From: Mageeibacillus sp. UBA1193
Lineage (GTDB): Bacteria; Bacillota; Clostridia; Saccharofermentanales; Saccharofermentanaceae
Direction of reading: 5' to 3'
NCBI GenBank assembly: GCA_002310155.1
Contig: DBYF01000127.1
Coordinates: 1 to 7,120, forward strand
Length of the DNA: 7,120 nucleotides
The position numbers were made by a program, and so were the translations under genes. How positions within the stretch are numbered: the stretch's first letter is position 1; every line of letters starts with the position of its first letter. The notes under the pieces were generated by a model that ran no database searches, was not told the DNA's origin, and saw only the letters and a program-made list of their open reading frames with translations. Shown here piece after piece: positions 1 through 6,103 of the stretch.

Positions 1-4
1 CCGG

Positions 5-562
5 GTGCGTGACAGTGAGATTGTGGATCTCTTTTTGAGACGGGATGAAGAAGCGCTTCGTGTCGTGTCGGATCAGTACGGCGCGAGACTGAATCATATT
101 TCGTTCCGTATCACACAGGATGAACAGACCGCGGAAGAATGTGTGAATGATACGTATCTGGAAGCCTGGAACCGTATTCCGCCGAGTGAGCCGAGAGAGT
201 ATCTTCTGGCTTTTCTCTCGAAGATCATACGGGCAAAATCACTGAACCGCTGCATATACGAACATCGGTGCAAGCGGCATGCGTATGTCGAGGAACTATC
301 TTCCGAGCTGGAACAGTGTATTCCTTCCAAGATCAGCGTCGAAGAAGAGATAGAAGGAAAAGCTTTTGCGGAGGTAGTCAGCCGGTTTCTTCTGGCGCAG
401 CCGGATGAAAAAAGAAGAGTGTTTGTCAGACGATATTTCTATATGGAAAACACATCGGTTATTGCGGCTGCGTATGGATTTAGTGATAACAAAGTCCGGA
501 CGATGCTTTCCCGGATGCGAAAGGAACTGAAAAGTTTTCTGGAAAAGGAGGATTTCCTATGA
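5..562 (+). CDS. ECF-type sigma-70 family RNA polymerase sigma factor
   Basis: Probable alternative sigma factor of the ECF group that directs RNA polymerase to a small regulon. The 185-residue protein has a region 2 at about residues 25-90 (helix with AEECVNDTYLEAWNRIPP, residues 43-60, the typical core-binding signature of the Clostridia type) and a region 4 at about 130-180 (a YFYMENTSVIAAAYGFSDNK helix-turn-helix followed by VRTMLSRMRKEL), with no extra C-terminal domain. The GTG at base 5 gives an N-terminus (RDSEIVDLF) that lines up with the usual start of this family, but no in-frame stop or ribosome binding site is visible upstream, so the true start could lie just outside the window. 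Its stop overlaps the start of the serpin gene (ATGA), which implies translational coupling and fits the rule that the next gene encodes the anti-sigma factor. The family call is firm; target promoters are unknown, and self-regulation from an upstream promoter is inferred. Confidence 0.9.
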   Translation: MRDSEIVDLFLRRDEEALRVVSDQYGARLNHISFRITQDEQTAEECVNDTYLEAWNRIPPSEPREYLLAFLSKIIRAKSLNRCIYEHRCKRHAYVEELSSELEQCIPSKISVEEEIEGKAFAEVVSRFLLAQPDEKRRVFVRRYFYMENTSVIAAAYGFSDNKVRTMLSRMRKELKSFLEKEDFL

Positions 563-2022
563 ACGGAAAAGATATGTTGGAAATGATGTCTGAACTAGAC
601 GAAAAAGTTGTGGAAGATGCTGCCGTCACACCGATAAGAAAGACACGGAAAAAGTGGAAGATCGTTCTTGGCGCCGTGGCTGCCGCCCTTATAGTGGGTA
701 TTCTTGGATATACGATTTACCCTTACGTGAGGGGAAAGATTACCGGGAAATATAAGCAGGATTTGAAATCCGGGACGCTGATGGCTTCGCCCAGGTATCC
801 GGAGATGCCGGAGAATCCGGAACTTACGCGCGGGTATGATAAGGAAAAAAGTCAGGAGTACCTTCAGGCAGTGATGGCTTTGCGTAAGCAGCCGGAGGGA
901 TATCAGGACGGCTACGATGCGTATTTGAAAGATGTGCTGGGTGTTATCTTTTCGGATACAGGGAATGGGAATAAGGCGTTCTCGCCCCTCTGCCTGTATA
1001 TGGCACTGGGAATGACTGCAGAAATCACGGACGGAACAACACAGCAGCAGATCCTGGATGTTTTGCATCAGCCGGATATTGCAACGCTTCGTGAGCGTGC
1101 CAAGTCGATCTGGCTTGCTAATTATATGGACGATGGATTGTCTAAACTGGTACTGGCTAATTCACTTTGGATGAATACTGGACGGAATTATGAACAGTCC
1201 GTACTGGATACATTGGCGAACAACTATTTCGCTTCTTCGTATTCCGGCGATCCATCATCGGAGAAATATAGTCAGAAACTCCGCGAATGGATCAACGAGC
1301 AGACGGATGGGCTTCTTGAAAACATGCTCTCCGATCTGAAGCTGGATCCGGATCTGATGATAGCTCTTGTTTCTACCGTGAATTACTGTGGGAAATGGGC
1401 GGATCCTTTTCTAAAGAGCAAGACGAAGGATGGAACATTCCATGCCCCTTTAGGTGATGTGAAATGCAAGTATATGTGTACGGAAACGGGGCATGAGAAT
1501 TTCTATGGAGATCATTTTGAATGTGTATCTTTGCCGCTTATTAACAATGGCAGCGTACGGTTCATTCTCCCGGAAGAAGGAATGACACCGGAAGAACTGC
1601 TGATGGATGAAGAACTCCTTCAGTTTTTGAACACAGAGTCCTATAAATGGGATAAAACAATAGAGGCCGCTAGTGTTCATATGGAAGTGCCGAAGTTCGA
1701 TATCTCTTCTGACATAAAACTGAATGATTACCTGAAGGCTTTGGGAATAGAGGATCTATTTGAAGCGGGAGACGCCGATTTCAGTCCGCTGGTGGGTAAG
1801 AGTGATGAAAACTTCTACATGAATTCGATCGAACAGAACACACGTATCATGATCGATGAAGAAGGATGTAAAGCGGTTTCTGTTACAATCTTATTGGCCG
1901 GAGCCGGACAAACCAAAGAACATTTCGAATTCATCCTGGATCGGCCGTTCGTATTTGAAATCGTAAGTGATACGGGACTGCCTCTTTTCGTCGGCGTCGT
2001 GAATGATCCGACCATGTCCTGA
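559..2022 (+). CDS. Membrane-anchored serpin with anti-sigma-like N-terminus
   Basis: Protein of 487 residues with three parts. Residues 1-33 are a charged cytoplasmic tail (MNGKDMLEMMSELDEKVVEDAA) like that of anti-sigma partners of this sigma type. Residues 35-54 are one membrane helix preceded by RKTRKKWK, so by the positive-inside rule the rest faces outward; there is no lipobox. After a linker (about 60-120) comes a full serpin domain: FSP at 141-143, NSLWM at 201-205, a breach-like NYCGKW at 275-280, and the serpin signature FILDRPFVFEI at 458-468, matching the PROSITE pattern. Serpins trap target proteases by insertion of the cleaved reactive loop. The hinge here reads EEGCKAVSVT (434-443), with Cys at P14 and Lys at P13 where small residues and Glu are usual. 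Counting from G436 as P15 puts P1 near G450, though the loop to the RPF motif is about two residues longer than in PAI-1, so P1 could be 450-452. The start is set by the ATGA overlap and AAAGGAGG at 545-552. The serpin fold is secure; the anti-sigma role is inferred from position and N-terminal layout. Confidence 0.9.
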   Translation: MNGKDMLEMMSELDEKVVEDAAVTPIRKTRKKWKIVLGAVAAALIVGILGYTIYPYVRGKITGKYKQDLKSGTLMASPRYPEMPENPELTRGYDKEKSQEYLQAVMALRKQPEGYQDGYDAYLKDVLGVIFSDTGNGNKAFSPLCLYMALGMTAEITDGTTQQQILDVLHQPDIATLRERAKSIWLANYMDDGLSKLVLANSLWMNTGRNYEQSVLDTLANNYFASSYSGDPSSEKYSQKLREWINEQTDGLLENMLSDLKLDPDLMIALVSTVNYCGKWADPFLKSKTKDGTFHAPLGDVKCKYMCTETGHENFYGDHFECVSLPLINNGSVRFILPEEGMTPEELLMDEELLQFLNTESYKWDKTIEAASVHMEVPKFDISSDIKLNDYLKALGIEDLFEAGDADFSPLVGKSDENFYMNSIEQNTRIMIDEEGCKAVSVTILLAGAGQTKEHFEFILDRPFVFEIVSDTGLPLFVGVVNDPTMS

Positions 2023-2041
2023 TGCGTCTTGAGCAGAAATA

Positions 2042-2128
2042 ATCCGTAAGGTGAAATGTGAGACTGCAGATATAGTTCCATTTTTTGTGATTTTATCCGT
2101 AAAAGGGAGTGTGATTATACGGATAAAA
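2042..2128. promoter_or_regulatory. Inverted repeat with extra half-sites, putative operator
   Basis: An 11-bp perfect inverted repeat, TTTTATCCGTA (2091-2101) and TACGGATAAAA (2118-2128), encloses a 16-base spacer. The word ATCCGTAA occurs again in direct orientation at 2042-2049, 53 bases before the copy at 2095-2102, which is about five helical turns. A looser direct repeat, TGTGATTTTA (2086-2095) and TGTGATTATA (2110-2119), matches at 9 of 10 positions. No T-tract follows the stem on either strand, so this is not a classical terminator. It lies between the serpin gene and the ABC/LytTR operon and is best read as a protein-binding site for a regulator of that operon. The repeats are seen directly; the function is inferred, and no good -35/-10 pair could be fixed nearby. 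Confidence 0.4.
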
Positions 2129-2145
2129 ATCGCTGTTAGGAAATC

Positions 2146-2340
2146 TTATGGGTAAATGCCGGAAAAGCACTGCTCCGTTATTTCACCCATCGCTTTCTGC
2201 AACTTATGCATCCCTTTTGGCAACTCGCGCAAAGGCCTATTGCGCGGGCTTTTCGGGGCTGGTATCCTCCGTCTTGAAAGAAAGACGAAGTAAGCGCGGC
2301 GGGTGGTCCGTCGGCAAGGCATCACTTGATGCCGGTGAAA
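2146..2340. repeat. GC-rich hairpin-dense element, possible leader RNA or dispersed repeat
   Basis: This part of the 334-base gap between the serpin and the ABC ATPase holds no gene I can defend but is rich in secondary structure. Perfect stems are CGCGCAA/TTGCGCG (2226-2232 with 2240-2246, extendable by a G-U and a C-G pair, loop AGGCCTA), CGTCTT/AAGACG (2270-2275 with 2282-2287) and GGCATCA/TGATGCC (2318-2324 with 2327-2333). The last competes with CGGCA/TGCCG (2312-2316 with 2330-2334). The final hairpin ends ten bases before the ribosome binding site of the ABC ATPase, so folding could affect its translation. I could not match it to any riboswitch class I know (cobalamin, c-di-GMP, SAM and others compared from memory). 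The base composition differs from the AT-rich stretch just upstream (2060-2130), which would suit an inserted repeat. The boundaries are approximate. Confidence 0.4.
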
Positions 2341-2356
2341 ACAGGAGGATGCAGCG

Positions 2357-3211
2357 ATGATTTCAGTTACAGGAATATCGAAAAGTTTTGGAGATAAAAA
2401 AGTGCTCGATGATGTTTCTTTTACAGTGAATGACGGAGAGATCTTCGGATTGCTCGGTCCGTCGGGTGCAGGTAAGACGACGCTCATCAGAGTGCTGACC
2501 GGACAGCTTAAGTTTGAAGAGGGCGCGGCGCTGATCAATGGTAAGGATGTAAGGAAACTTGCCGGAACCGATAAGAAGCAGTTCGGTGTCATGATGGATG
2601 ATTTCGGCCTCTATGAGAGACTGACCTGCTACCAGAACCTTTGCGTGTTTGCAGACATCTACGGGGTCGGCGACCGGGAGATCAGAAGAGTTCTGCAAGA
2701 AGTGAAGCTCACCGACGCCGAGAAAAAAGAAGTAAAGAAACTCAGTAAGGGCATGAAGGAGCGCCTGCGCCTCGCCAGAGCACTTCTGTCGAAGCCGAAA
2801 GTGCTTTTCCTGGATGAGCCAACAAGCGGACTGGATCCTCAGACCGCAAGTGAGATCCACGAGATCATTAAAAAGAGAAAAGATGCGGGTACGATCATTT
2901 TCCTGACGACACATAACATGGCAGAAGCGGAGAAGCTTTGCGACCATCTGGTGCTCCTGAACGAGGGAAAGATCGTGGAAAGAGGAGAGCCGAAGGAACT
3001 GTGCCTGAGGTACGATCACCAGAAGCGGATCGAGCTTGTGACCACAGACGGAGAGTGCTTTTCAATGGGAATGAATAAAGAAGATGCAGATGAGACCAGC
3101 AGGCAGATCGCGGCATATCTGAAGGATGGAAAACTTTCGACGATCCACTCGAAGGAGCCGAATCTGGAGACTGTGTTTATGGAACTTACGGGAAGAAAAC
3201 TGGAGGTGTGA
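2357..3211 (+). CDS. ABC transporter ATP-binding protein (ABC-2 type partner)
   Basis: Cytoplasmic ATPase of 284 residues that should power the permease encoded next. Visible motifs in order: Walker A GPSGAGKTT (34-42), signature LSKGMKERL (129-137), Walker B VLFLDE (149-154), D-loop SGLD (157-160) and switch His in TTH (H186). The Q-loop glutamine is replaced by Asp (D81 in FGVMMDDFGLYERLT), and the signature is LSKGM instead of LSGGQ; both variants are familiar in Firmicutes ABC-2 ATPases of drug or bacteriocin type, so the protein should still be active. About 70 residues after the core form a C-terminal extension ending ETVFMELTGRKLEV, the usual end of this family. AGGAGG at 2343-2348, eight bases before ATG 2357, fixes the start. 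The permease starts three bases after the stop. The substrate cannot be told; a peptide, lantibiotic-like compound or drug is usual for the family. Confidence 0.93.
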   Translation: MISVTGISKSFGDKKVLDDVSFTVNDGEIFGLLGPSGAGKTTLIRVLTGQLKFEEGAALINGKDVRKLAGTDKKQFGVMMDDFGLYERLTCYQNLCVFADIYGVGDREIRRVLQEVKLTDAEKKEVKKLSKGMKERLRLARALLSKPKVLFLDEPTSGLDPQTASEIHEIIKKRKDAGTIIFLTTHNMAEAEKLCDHLVLLNEGKIVERGEPKELCLRYDHQKRIELVTTDGECFSMGMNKEDADETSRQIAAYLKDGKLSTIHSKEPNLETVFMELTGRKLEV

Positions 3212-3214
3212 AAA

Positions 3215-3913
3215 ATGAGAGAGGCAAGAGCGATTTTTAAAAAGCAGGTTCTGGATACGAGAAAGAACCGGGCGGTTCTTATTCAGTTTATCCTGTTTCC
3301 GATCATGACTATCGTAATGAGTAATGCAATCAAGGTGGACGATATGCCGGAGTTTTTCTACCTGAAACTTTTCGGCATCATGTATATGGCGATGGCGCCG
3401 ATCGTGTCTATGAGCGCCATTATCTCGGAGGAAAAAGAAAAGGGCACTCTTCGGGCGCTGATGATGAGTAACGTCAACCCGGCATCTTACCTTATGGGTG
3501 TCGGCGTGTATGATTTTATCTGCTGCCTGATCGGCACGATGCTGATGAGTAAGTCCTGCGGTCTGGACGATGCGGCATGGTGGAATTATATGTGCGTGAT
3601 CATGACCGGTCTTGTGATCTCCATCATCCTTGGCGCGGCAGTCGGGGTACTGGCGAAAGATCAGATGGCCGCGACAAGCCTTTCCGTTCCGGTGATGTGC
3701 ATCTTTACTTTCCTTCCCATGATGGCCCAGTTTAACGGCACCATTGCCAAAGTTGCGAAGTTTTTCTACACACAGCAGCTTTATCTTGCACTTACGGATA
3801 TAAATAATGTTAAGATAGGTACGGAAGGACTGATCATCGTCCTTGCCAATGCCGTGGTCATCATCGGATTCTTCATCTTCGCGTTCCATAAAGAAGGTCT
3901 CACCAATGAGTGA
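3215..3913 (+). CDS. ABC-2 type transporter permease
   Basis: Integral membrane protein of 232 residues forming the channel for the preceding ATPase. Six hydrophobic segments are visible at about residues 19-38, 50-70, 91-113, 122-147, 152-172 and 205-224. The cytoplasmic motif EEKEKGTLR (72-80) after the second segment is the hallmark of ABC-2 permeases, where it contacts the ATPase. There is no large outer loop, so it is a compact export permease and not a substrate-capturing MacB or BceB type. GGAGG at 3202-3206 lies inside the end of the ATPase gene, eight bases before the ATG, showing co-translation. The last residues (FHKEGLTNE) are a short cytoplasmic tail. The 48-base gap to the next gene holds no hairpin terminator, so the LytTR and DUF3021 genes are probably on the same transcript. 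Substrate unknown. Confidence 0.9.
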   Translation: MREARAIFKKQVLDTRKNRAVLIQFILFPIMTIVMSNAIKVDDMPEFFYLKLFGIMYMAMAPIVSMSAIISEEKEKGTLRALMMSNVNPASYLMGVGVYDFICCLIGTMLMSKSCGLDDAAWWNYMCVIMTGLVISIILGAAVGVLAKDQMAATSLSVPVMCIFTFLPMMAQFNGTIAKVAKFFYTQQLYLALTDINNVKIGTEGLIIVLANAVVIIGFFIFAFHKEGLTNE

Positions 3914-3961
3914 AAGAGGAAGGATCAGACCAAAGAATAATCGTTAGGTAGAGTCTAAGTA

Positions 3962-4402
3962 GTGAAGATTTCGATCAACATCAATCCGGAAAACCCGGAG
4001 ACAGAGATCAGCGTGACATGCCCCCAGCTGACGCCGGAGGTGGAGAAGCTCATATCCATGATCCGTGTCATGGACAGTAAGCTCACGGTCAAAAAAGACG
4101 GCGAAGTCTTCCTTCTGGATATCCCGGAGATCCTCTATCTGGAAACGATGGAAAGAAAATGCTTCGTTTACACAGAGAATACTGTGTACGAAACAGACGC
4201 GAAAATGTACGAGCTCGAGCAGCAGCTTGCTGCCTCGGGCTTTTTCCGTGTGAGTAAATCCACACTTCTTCAGTTGAAACATATCAAGTCCCTGCGAACG
4301 GATCTCAACCACAGGATCCGCATCACGATGGATAACGGCGAGCAGCTGATCGCGTCGAGGATGTATGCGGATGAACTCCGCGAACGTCTGGGACTCCGAT
4401 AG
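3962..4402 (+). CDS. Stand-alone LytTR DNA-binding regulator
   Basis: Transcription regulator of 146 residues made of a short N-terminal segment (1-44, beginning KISININPENPETEI, with an amphipathic stretch TPEVEKLISMIRVMD) and one LytTR domain (about 45-146). Typical LytTR elements are VKKDGEVFLLDIPEILYLET (43-62), FRVSKSTLLQLKHIKSL and a final RMYADELRERLGL. There is no receiver domain, so it is not controlled by phosphorelay; the DUF3021 gene immediately downstream makes it the regulator half of a LytTR regulatory system, the class known from streptococcal HdrRM and BrsRM. LytTR proteins bind pairs of direct repeats about two helical turns apart. The start is GTG 3962: an in-frame TAA lies just upstream (3956-3958) and the N-terminus agrees with family members. 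The ribosome binding site is weak (AGGTAGAG, 3946-3953), which with GTG suggests low expression. Likely targets are its own operon, including the ABC genes; this is inference. Confidence 0.9.
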   Translation: MKISININPENPETEISVTCPQLTPEVEKLISMIRVMDSKLTVKKDGEVFLLDIPEILYLETMERKCFVYTENTVYETDAKMYELEQQLAASGFFRVSKSTLLQLKHIKSLRTDLNHRIRITMDNGEQLIASRMYADELRERLGLR

Positions 4403-4421
4403 GCGATAAGAGGTAGAAGCA

Positions 4422-4925
4422 ATGCGTAAGAAGATAGACATCATTGATAAGAAGAGCGCATCGGAATTCGTGCAGTGTACCTGTCTGGCATTTACCATGC
4501 AGACGATAGTTGCGACGATCGTTATGTTCATCACGAAGGCACCCGAGGTAACTGCAGAGCAGAGCCGCGTCAGCTCGATCTACGAGACGCCCGGATACCT
4601 TTCGAAAGAAACGCTCCTGCAGTTTATGATCGTTGCTCTTATGACTGCACTTTTCCGCCATATCTTTATGTCCGGTAAGATCGTAAAAGCACCGTCCGTC
4701 GCACTTCGCATCACTATGATGTTCGCGTCGGAGATCGCCATGCTCGGTGTCGTTGTCTGGAGATTCAAGTGGTTCCACTCCGTCCGTGTCGGACACTGGA
4801 TCGGATTCCTCATCGGTGCGCTCCCGTGCCTGATCGCGGGGATCATCCTGGCATTTAAGACAGAATGCCGTGAGAATGAAGCAATGAATGCCGCCCTGAA
4901 GAAGAAACAGGAAGAGGAGAAGTAA
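4422..4925 (+). CDS. DUF3021 family membrane protein, LytTR partner
   Basis: Membrane protein of 167 residues with four predicted helices at about 17-38, 65-83, 91-113 and 125-145, a cytoplasmic N-terminus (MRKKIDIIDKK) and a strongly charged C-terminal tail (RENEAMNAALKKKQEEEK). The size, four-helix layout and position directly after a LytTR gene match DUF3021. In the studied LytTR regulatory systems the membrane partner inhibits the regulator, and loss of the partner frees it; the same role is inferred here. The outer loop between helices 1 and 2 (about 39-64, APEVTAEQSRVSSIYETPGY) is the longest exposed part and a possible signal-sensing site. The ATG is 19 bases after the LytTR stop with AGAGGTAG (4409-4416) as ribosome binding site, similar in form to that of the LytTR gene. 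No terminator with a T-tract follows; a long palindrome begins four bases after the stop. Confidence 0.82.
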   Translation: MRKKIDIIDKKSASEFVQCTCLAFTMQTIVATIVMFITKAPEVTAEQSRVSSIYETPGYLSKETLLQFMIVALMTALFRHIFMSGKIVKAPSVALRITMMFASEIAMLGVVVWRFKWFHSVRVGHWIGFLIGALPCLIAGIILAFKTECRENEAMNAALKKKQEEEK

Positions 4926-4928
4926 TGC

Positions 4929-5039
4929 GGATTTTTCTATTGGTTTGCGAGGAGCAAATAAAGGAGCGATTCCGCAGACGCGGAGCGGCGAGGACCAGCG
5001 ACGTATTTGACTCCTCGCAAAAAAGACAATAAAAAATCC
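4929..5039. repeat. 111-bp imperfect palindrome, MITE/REP-like element
   Basis: The arms fold back over almost the whole length. GGATTTTT (4929-4936) pairs with AAAAATCC (5032-5039), TATTG (4938-4942) with CAATA (5027-5031), TTTGCGAGGAG (4944-4954) with CTCCTCGCAAA (5011-5021), and CAAATA (4955-4960) with TATTTG (5004-5009), separated only by small bulges. A minor hairpin TCCGC/GCGGA (4971-4975, 4980-4984) lies in the centre. On both strands the T-rich arm comes before the stem and the A-rich arm after it, so no U-tract follows the hairpin and it is not an intrinsic terminator in either direction. Size, terminal inverted repeats and absence of an ORF fit a miniature inverted-repeat element or palindromic repeat. 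No clear target duplication is seen. It could also shield the mRNA end of the LytTR operon. Confidence 0.65.
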
Positions 5040-5085
5040 TCACGTTGATCTACCATTGGGGATGATATGGCCAAAGCGTGAGGAT
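5036..5085. repeat. Second hairpin, overlapping the end of the palindrome
   Basis: A perfect 9-bp inverted repeat, ATCCTCACG (5036-5044) and CGTGAGGAT (5077-5085), encloses 32 bases with short internal complementarity (CCAT 5053-5056 with ATGG 5067-5070, or TTGG 5056-5059 with CCAA 5071-5074). Its first four bases (ATCC) are also the end of the 111-bp palindrome, so in RNA the two outer stems cannot both form fully. No T-tract follows. It may be part of the same composite repeat or a separate operator or RNA switch; the sequence does not decide. Confidence 0.5.
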
Positions 5086-5156
5086 GAGGATAATAGTATT
5101 GCCATCGATATTGAAGCTACGGTGACAAATTGATTGTAGTGTACAAAAGGGTTCTT

Positions 5157-5186
5157 TTCAATTAGAATAGTCCTTGATACTATAAC
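5157..5186 (+). promoter_or_regulatory. Weak candidate promoter for the AraC-type gene
   Basis: TATAAC (5181-5186) matches the -10 consensus at five of six positions, and TTCAAT (5157-5162), 18 bases upstream, is a poor -35 box (three of six). The stretch 5120-5195 is clearly AT-rich compared with the genes on each side, as expected for a promoter region. Transcription would start near 5193, leaving a short leader before ATG 5216. A weak -35 would suit a promoter that needs an activator. Confidence 0.25.
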
Positions 5187-5215
5187 AATATTTCGCGAAG
5201 GGGCATTATCGATAA

Positions 5216-6103
5216 ATGTTAAATTCTCTTGAAAATTCGCTTGGAATTGAATTTTCCGATGTTGAGTATCCTGTTAAAATTCGCCGTGACCGCCTCTCCA
5301 GGTTCCCGAACTACGAGATGGAGAGTCACTGGCATGATGATGTGGAATTCCTGGTCGTCCAGAGCGGAAAGATGCGCTGCTTCGTCAACGGCGAGCAGTT
5401 CGAGATATCTCAGGACGAAGGTGTTTTTATCAATTCACGACAAATGCATTTTGTCCAGTCCGACGGTAAGCGTGACTGTGAGTTTATTGTCGTCCGATTT
5501 CATCCGGTGCTGCTGTGCTCGACGAACGAGATCGAGAATCATTTTGTGCTTCCGGTCATCGAGAACGAGAGCTTCCCGTACCAGATCCTGTCTCCTGAAA
5601 TTGCCTGGCAGAGAAGTGTTATAGACTCACTTCTTCGTATATACTATATGAGATATGAAACGACGCTGATGCTCGGCGCGCAGGGGCAGTTTTTCAGCAT
5701 CTGGGAGCAGATCTTCCTGCACCTGGGAAAAGCACCTGCAAAGAACAGAGAGAGCACACCTCAGCTGACACAGCTGAAGAACATGATCTCTTTCATTGCC
5801 GCCAACTATCACGGCAAGGTCACGCTGGACGATATCCGTCTGTCGGGCAATGTCGGTAAGACGAGCTGCTGCCAGATATTCCAGAAATATCTGAACCAGA
5901 CACCGATCAATTACCTGACGGTATTCCGTCTGAGAAAAGGCGCGGAGCTTCTGATGAAATCTGATATGCCGATCGTGGATATCGCGTACGAAGTCGGATT
6001 CTCGGGGGCGAGTTATTTTGCCGAGGCATTTAAGAAACACATGGGTGAGATGCCCAGTGAATACAGAAAGAAGCATCGGACCGTAAGTGAGGAGAGAAGA
6101 TGA
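5216..6103 (+). CDS. AraC family transcriptional regulator with cupin sensor domain
   Basis: Regulator of 295 residues. The N-terminal half carries an AraC-type cupin: SHWHDDVEFLVVQSGKM (37-53) with the usual His pair H38/H40 and E44, then a second strand block ending QMHFVQSD. This domain normally binds a small ligand, often a sugar or metabolite; which one cannot be told. The C-terminal part (about 185-292) has the two AraC helix-turn-helix motifs: TLDDIRLSGNVGKTSCCQIF (203-222) and IVDIAYEVGFSGASYFAEAF (253-272), ending in the family motif GEMPSEYRKKHR. The length is normal. The ATG has GAAGGGG (5197-5203) upstream at a rather long 12-base distance. Its stop overlaps the start of the next small gene by ATGA. 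The regulator probably controls its own operon with the downstream ABC exporter; this is inferred from gene order only. Confidence 0.92.
   Translation: MLNSLENSLGIEFSDVEYPVKIRRDRLSRFPNYEMESHWHDDVEFLVVQSGKMRCFVNGEQFEISQDEGVFINSRQMHFVQSDGKRDCEFIVVRFHPVLLCSTNEIENHFVLPVIENESFPYQILSPEIAWQRSVIDSLLRIYYMRYETTLMLGAQGQFFSIWEQIFLHLGKAPAKNRESTPQLTQLKNMISFIAANYHGKVTLDDIRLSGNVGKTSCCQIFQKYLNQTPINYLTVFRLRKGAELLMKSDMPIVDIAYEVGFSGASYFAEAFKKHMGEMPSEYRKKHRTVSEERR

Noticed and set aside
2200..2350. Known riboswitch (cobalamin, c-di-GMP or similar) before the ABC genes, suggested by GCCGGTGAAAAC near 2331-2342.
   Set aside because: Only a short word resembles the cobalamin motif; the other conserved blocks and their order are missing.
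2148..2360. A 70-codon forward frame whose stop overlaps the ABC ATPase start (ATGA).
   Set aside because: No ribosome binding site before its ATG, a composition rich in Ser, Arg, Lys and Ala without any recognisable motif, and it runs through several perfect hairpins. The overlap is probably chance; the stretch is better described as a structured or repeated element.
2146..2592. A 148-codon reverse frame ending in KLQKAMGEITEQCFSGIYP.
   Set aside because: Most of it is antisense to the well-supported ABC ATPase. Only the last 70 codons lie in the gap, with no start or ribosome binding site there. At most it is a remnant or part of a dispersed repeat.
3062..3889. A long reverse frame of 275 codons rich in His and Asp.
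   Set aside because: It is fully antisense to the ATPase end and the ABC-2 permease; its composition is what the reverse complement of membrane-protein codons gives, with no domain motif.
4926..5040. Intrinsic terminator for the LytTR/DUF3021 operon.
   Set aside because: The hairpin is strong, but the sequence after it is A-rich and not T-rich on either strand, so it does not fit a Rho-independent terminator.
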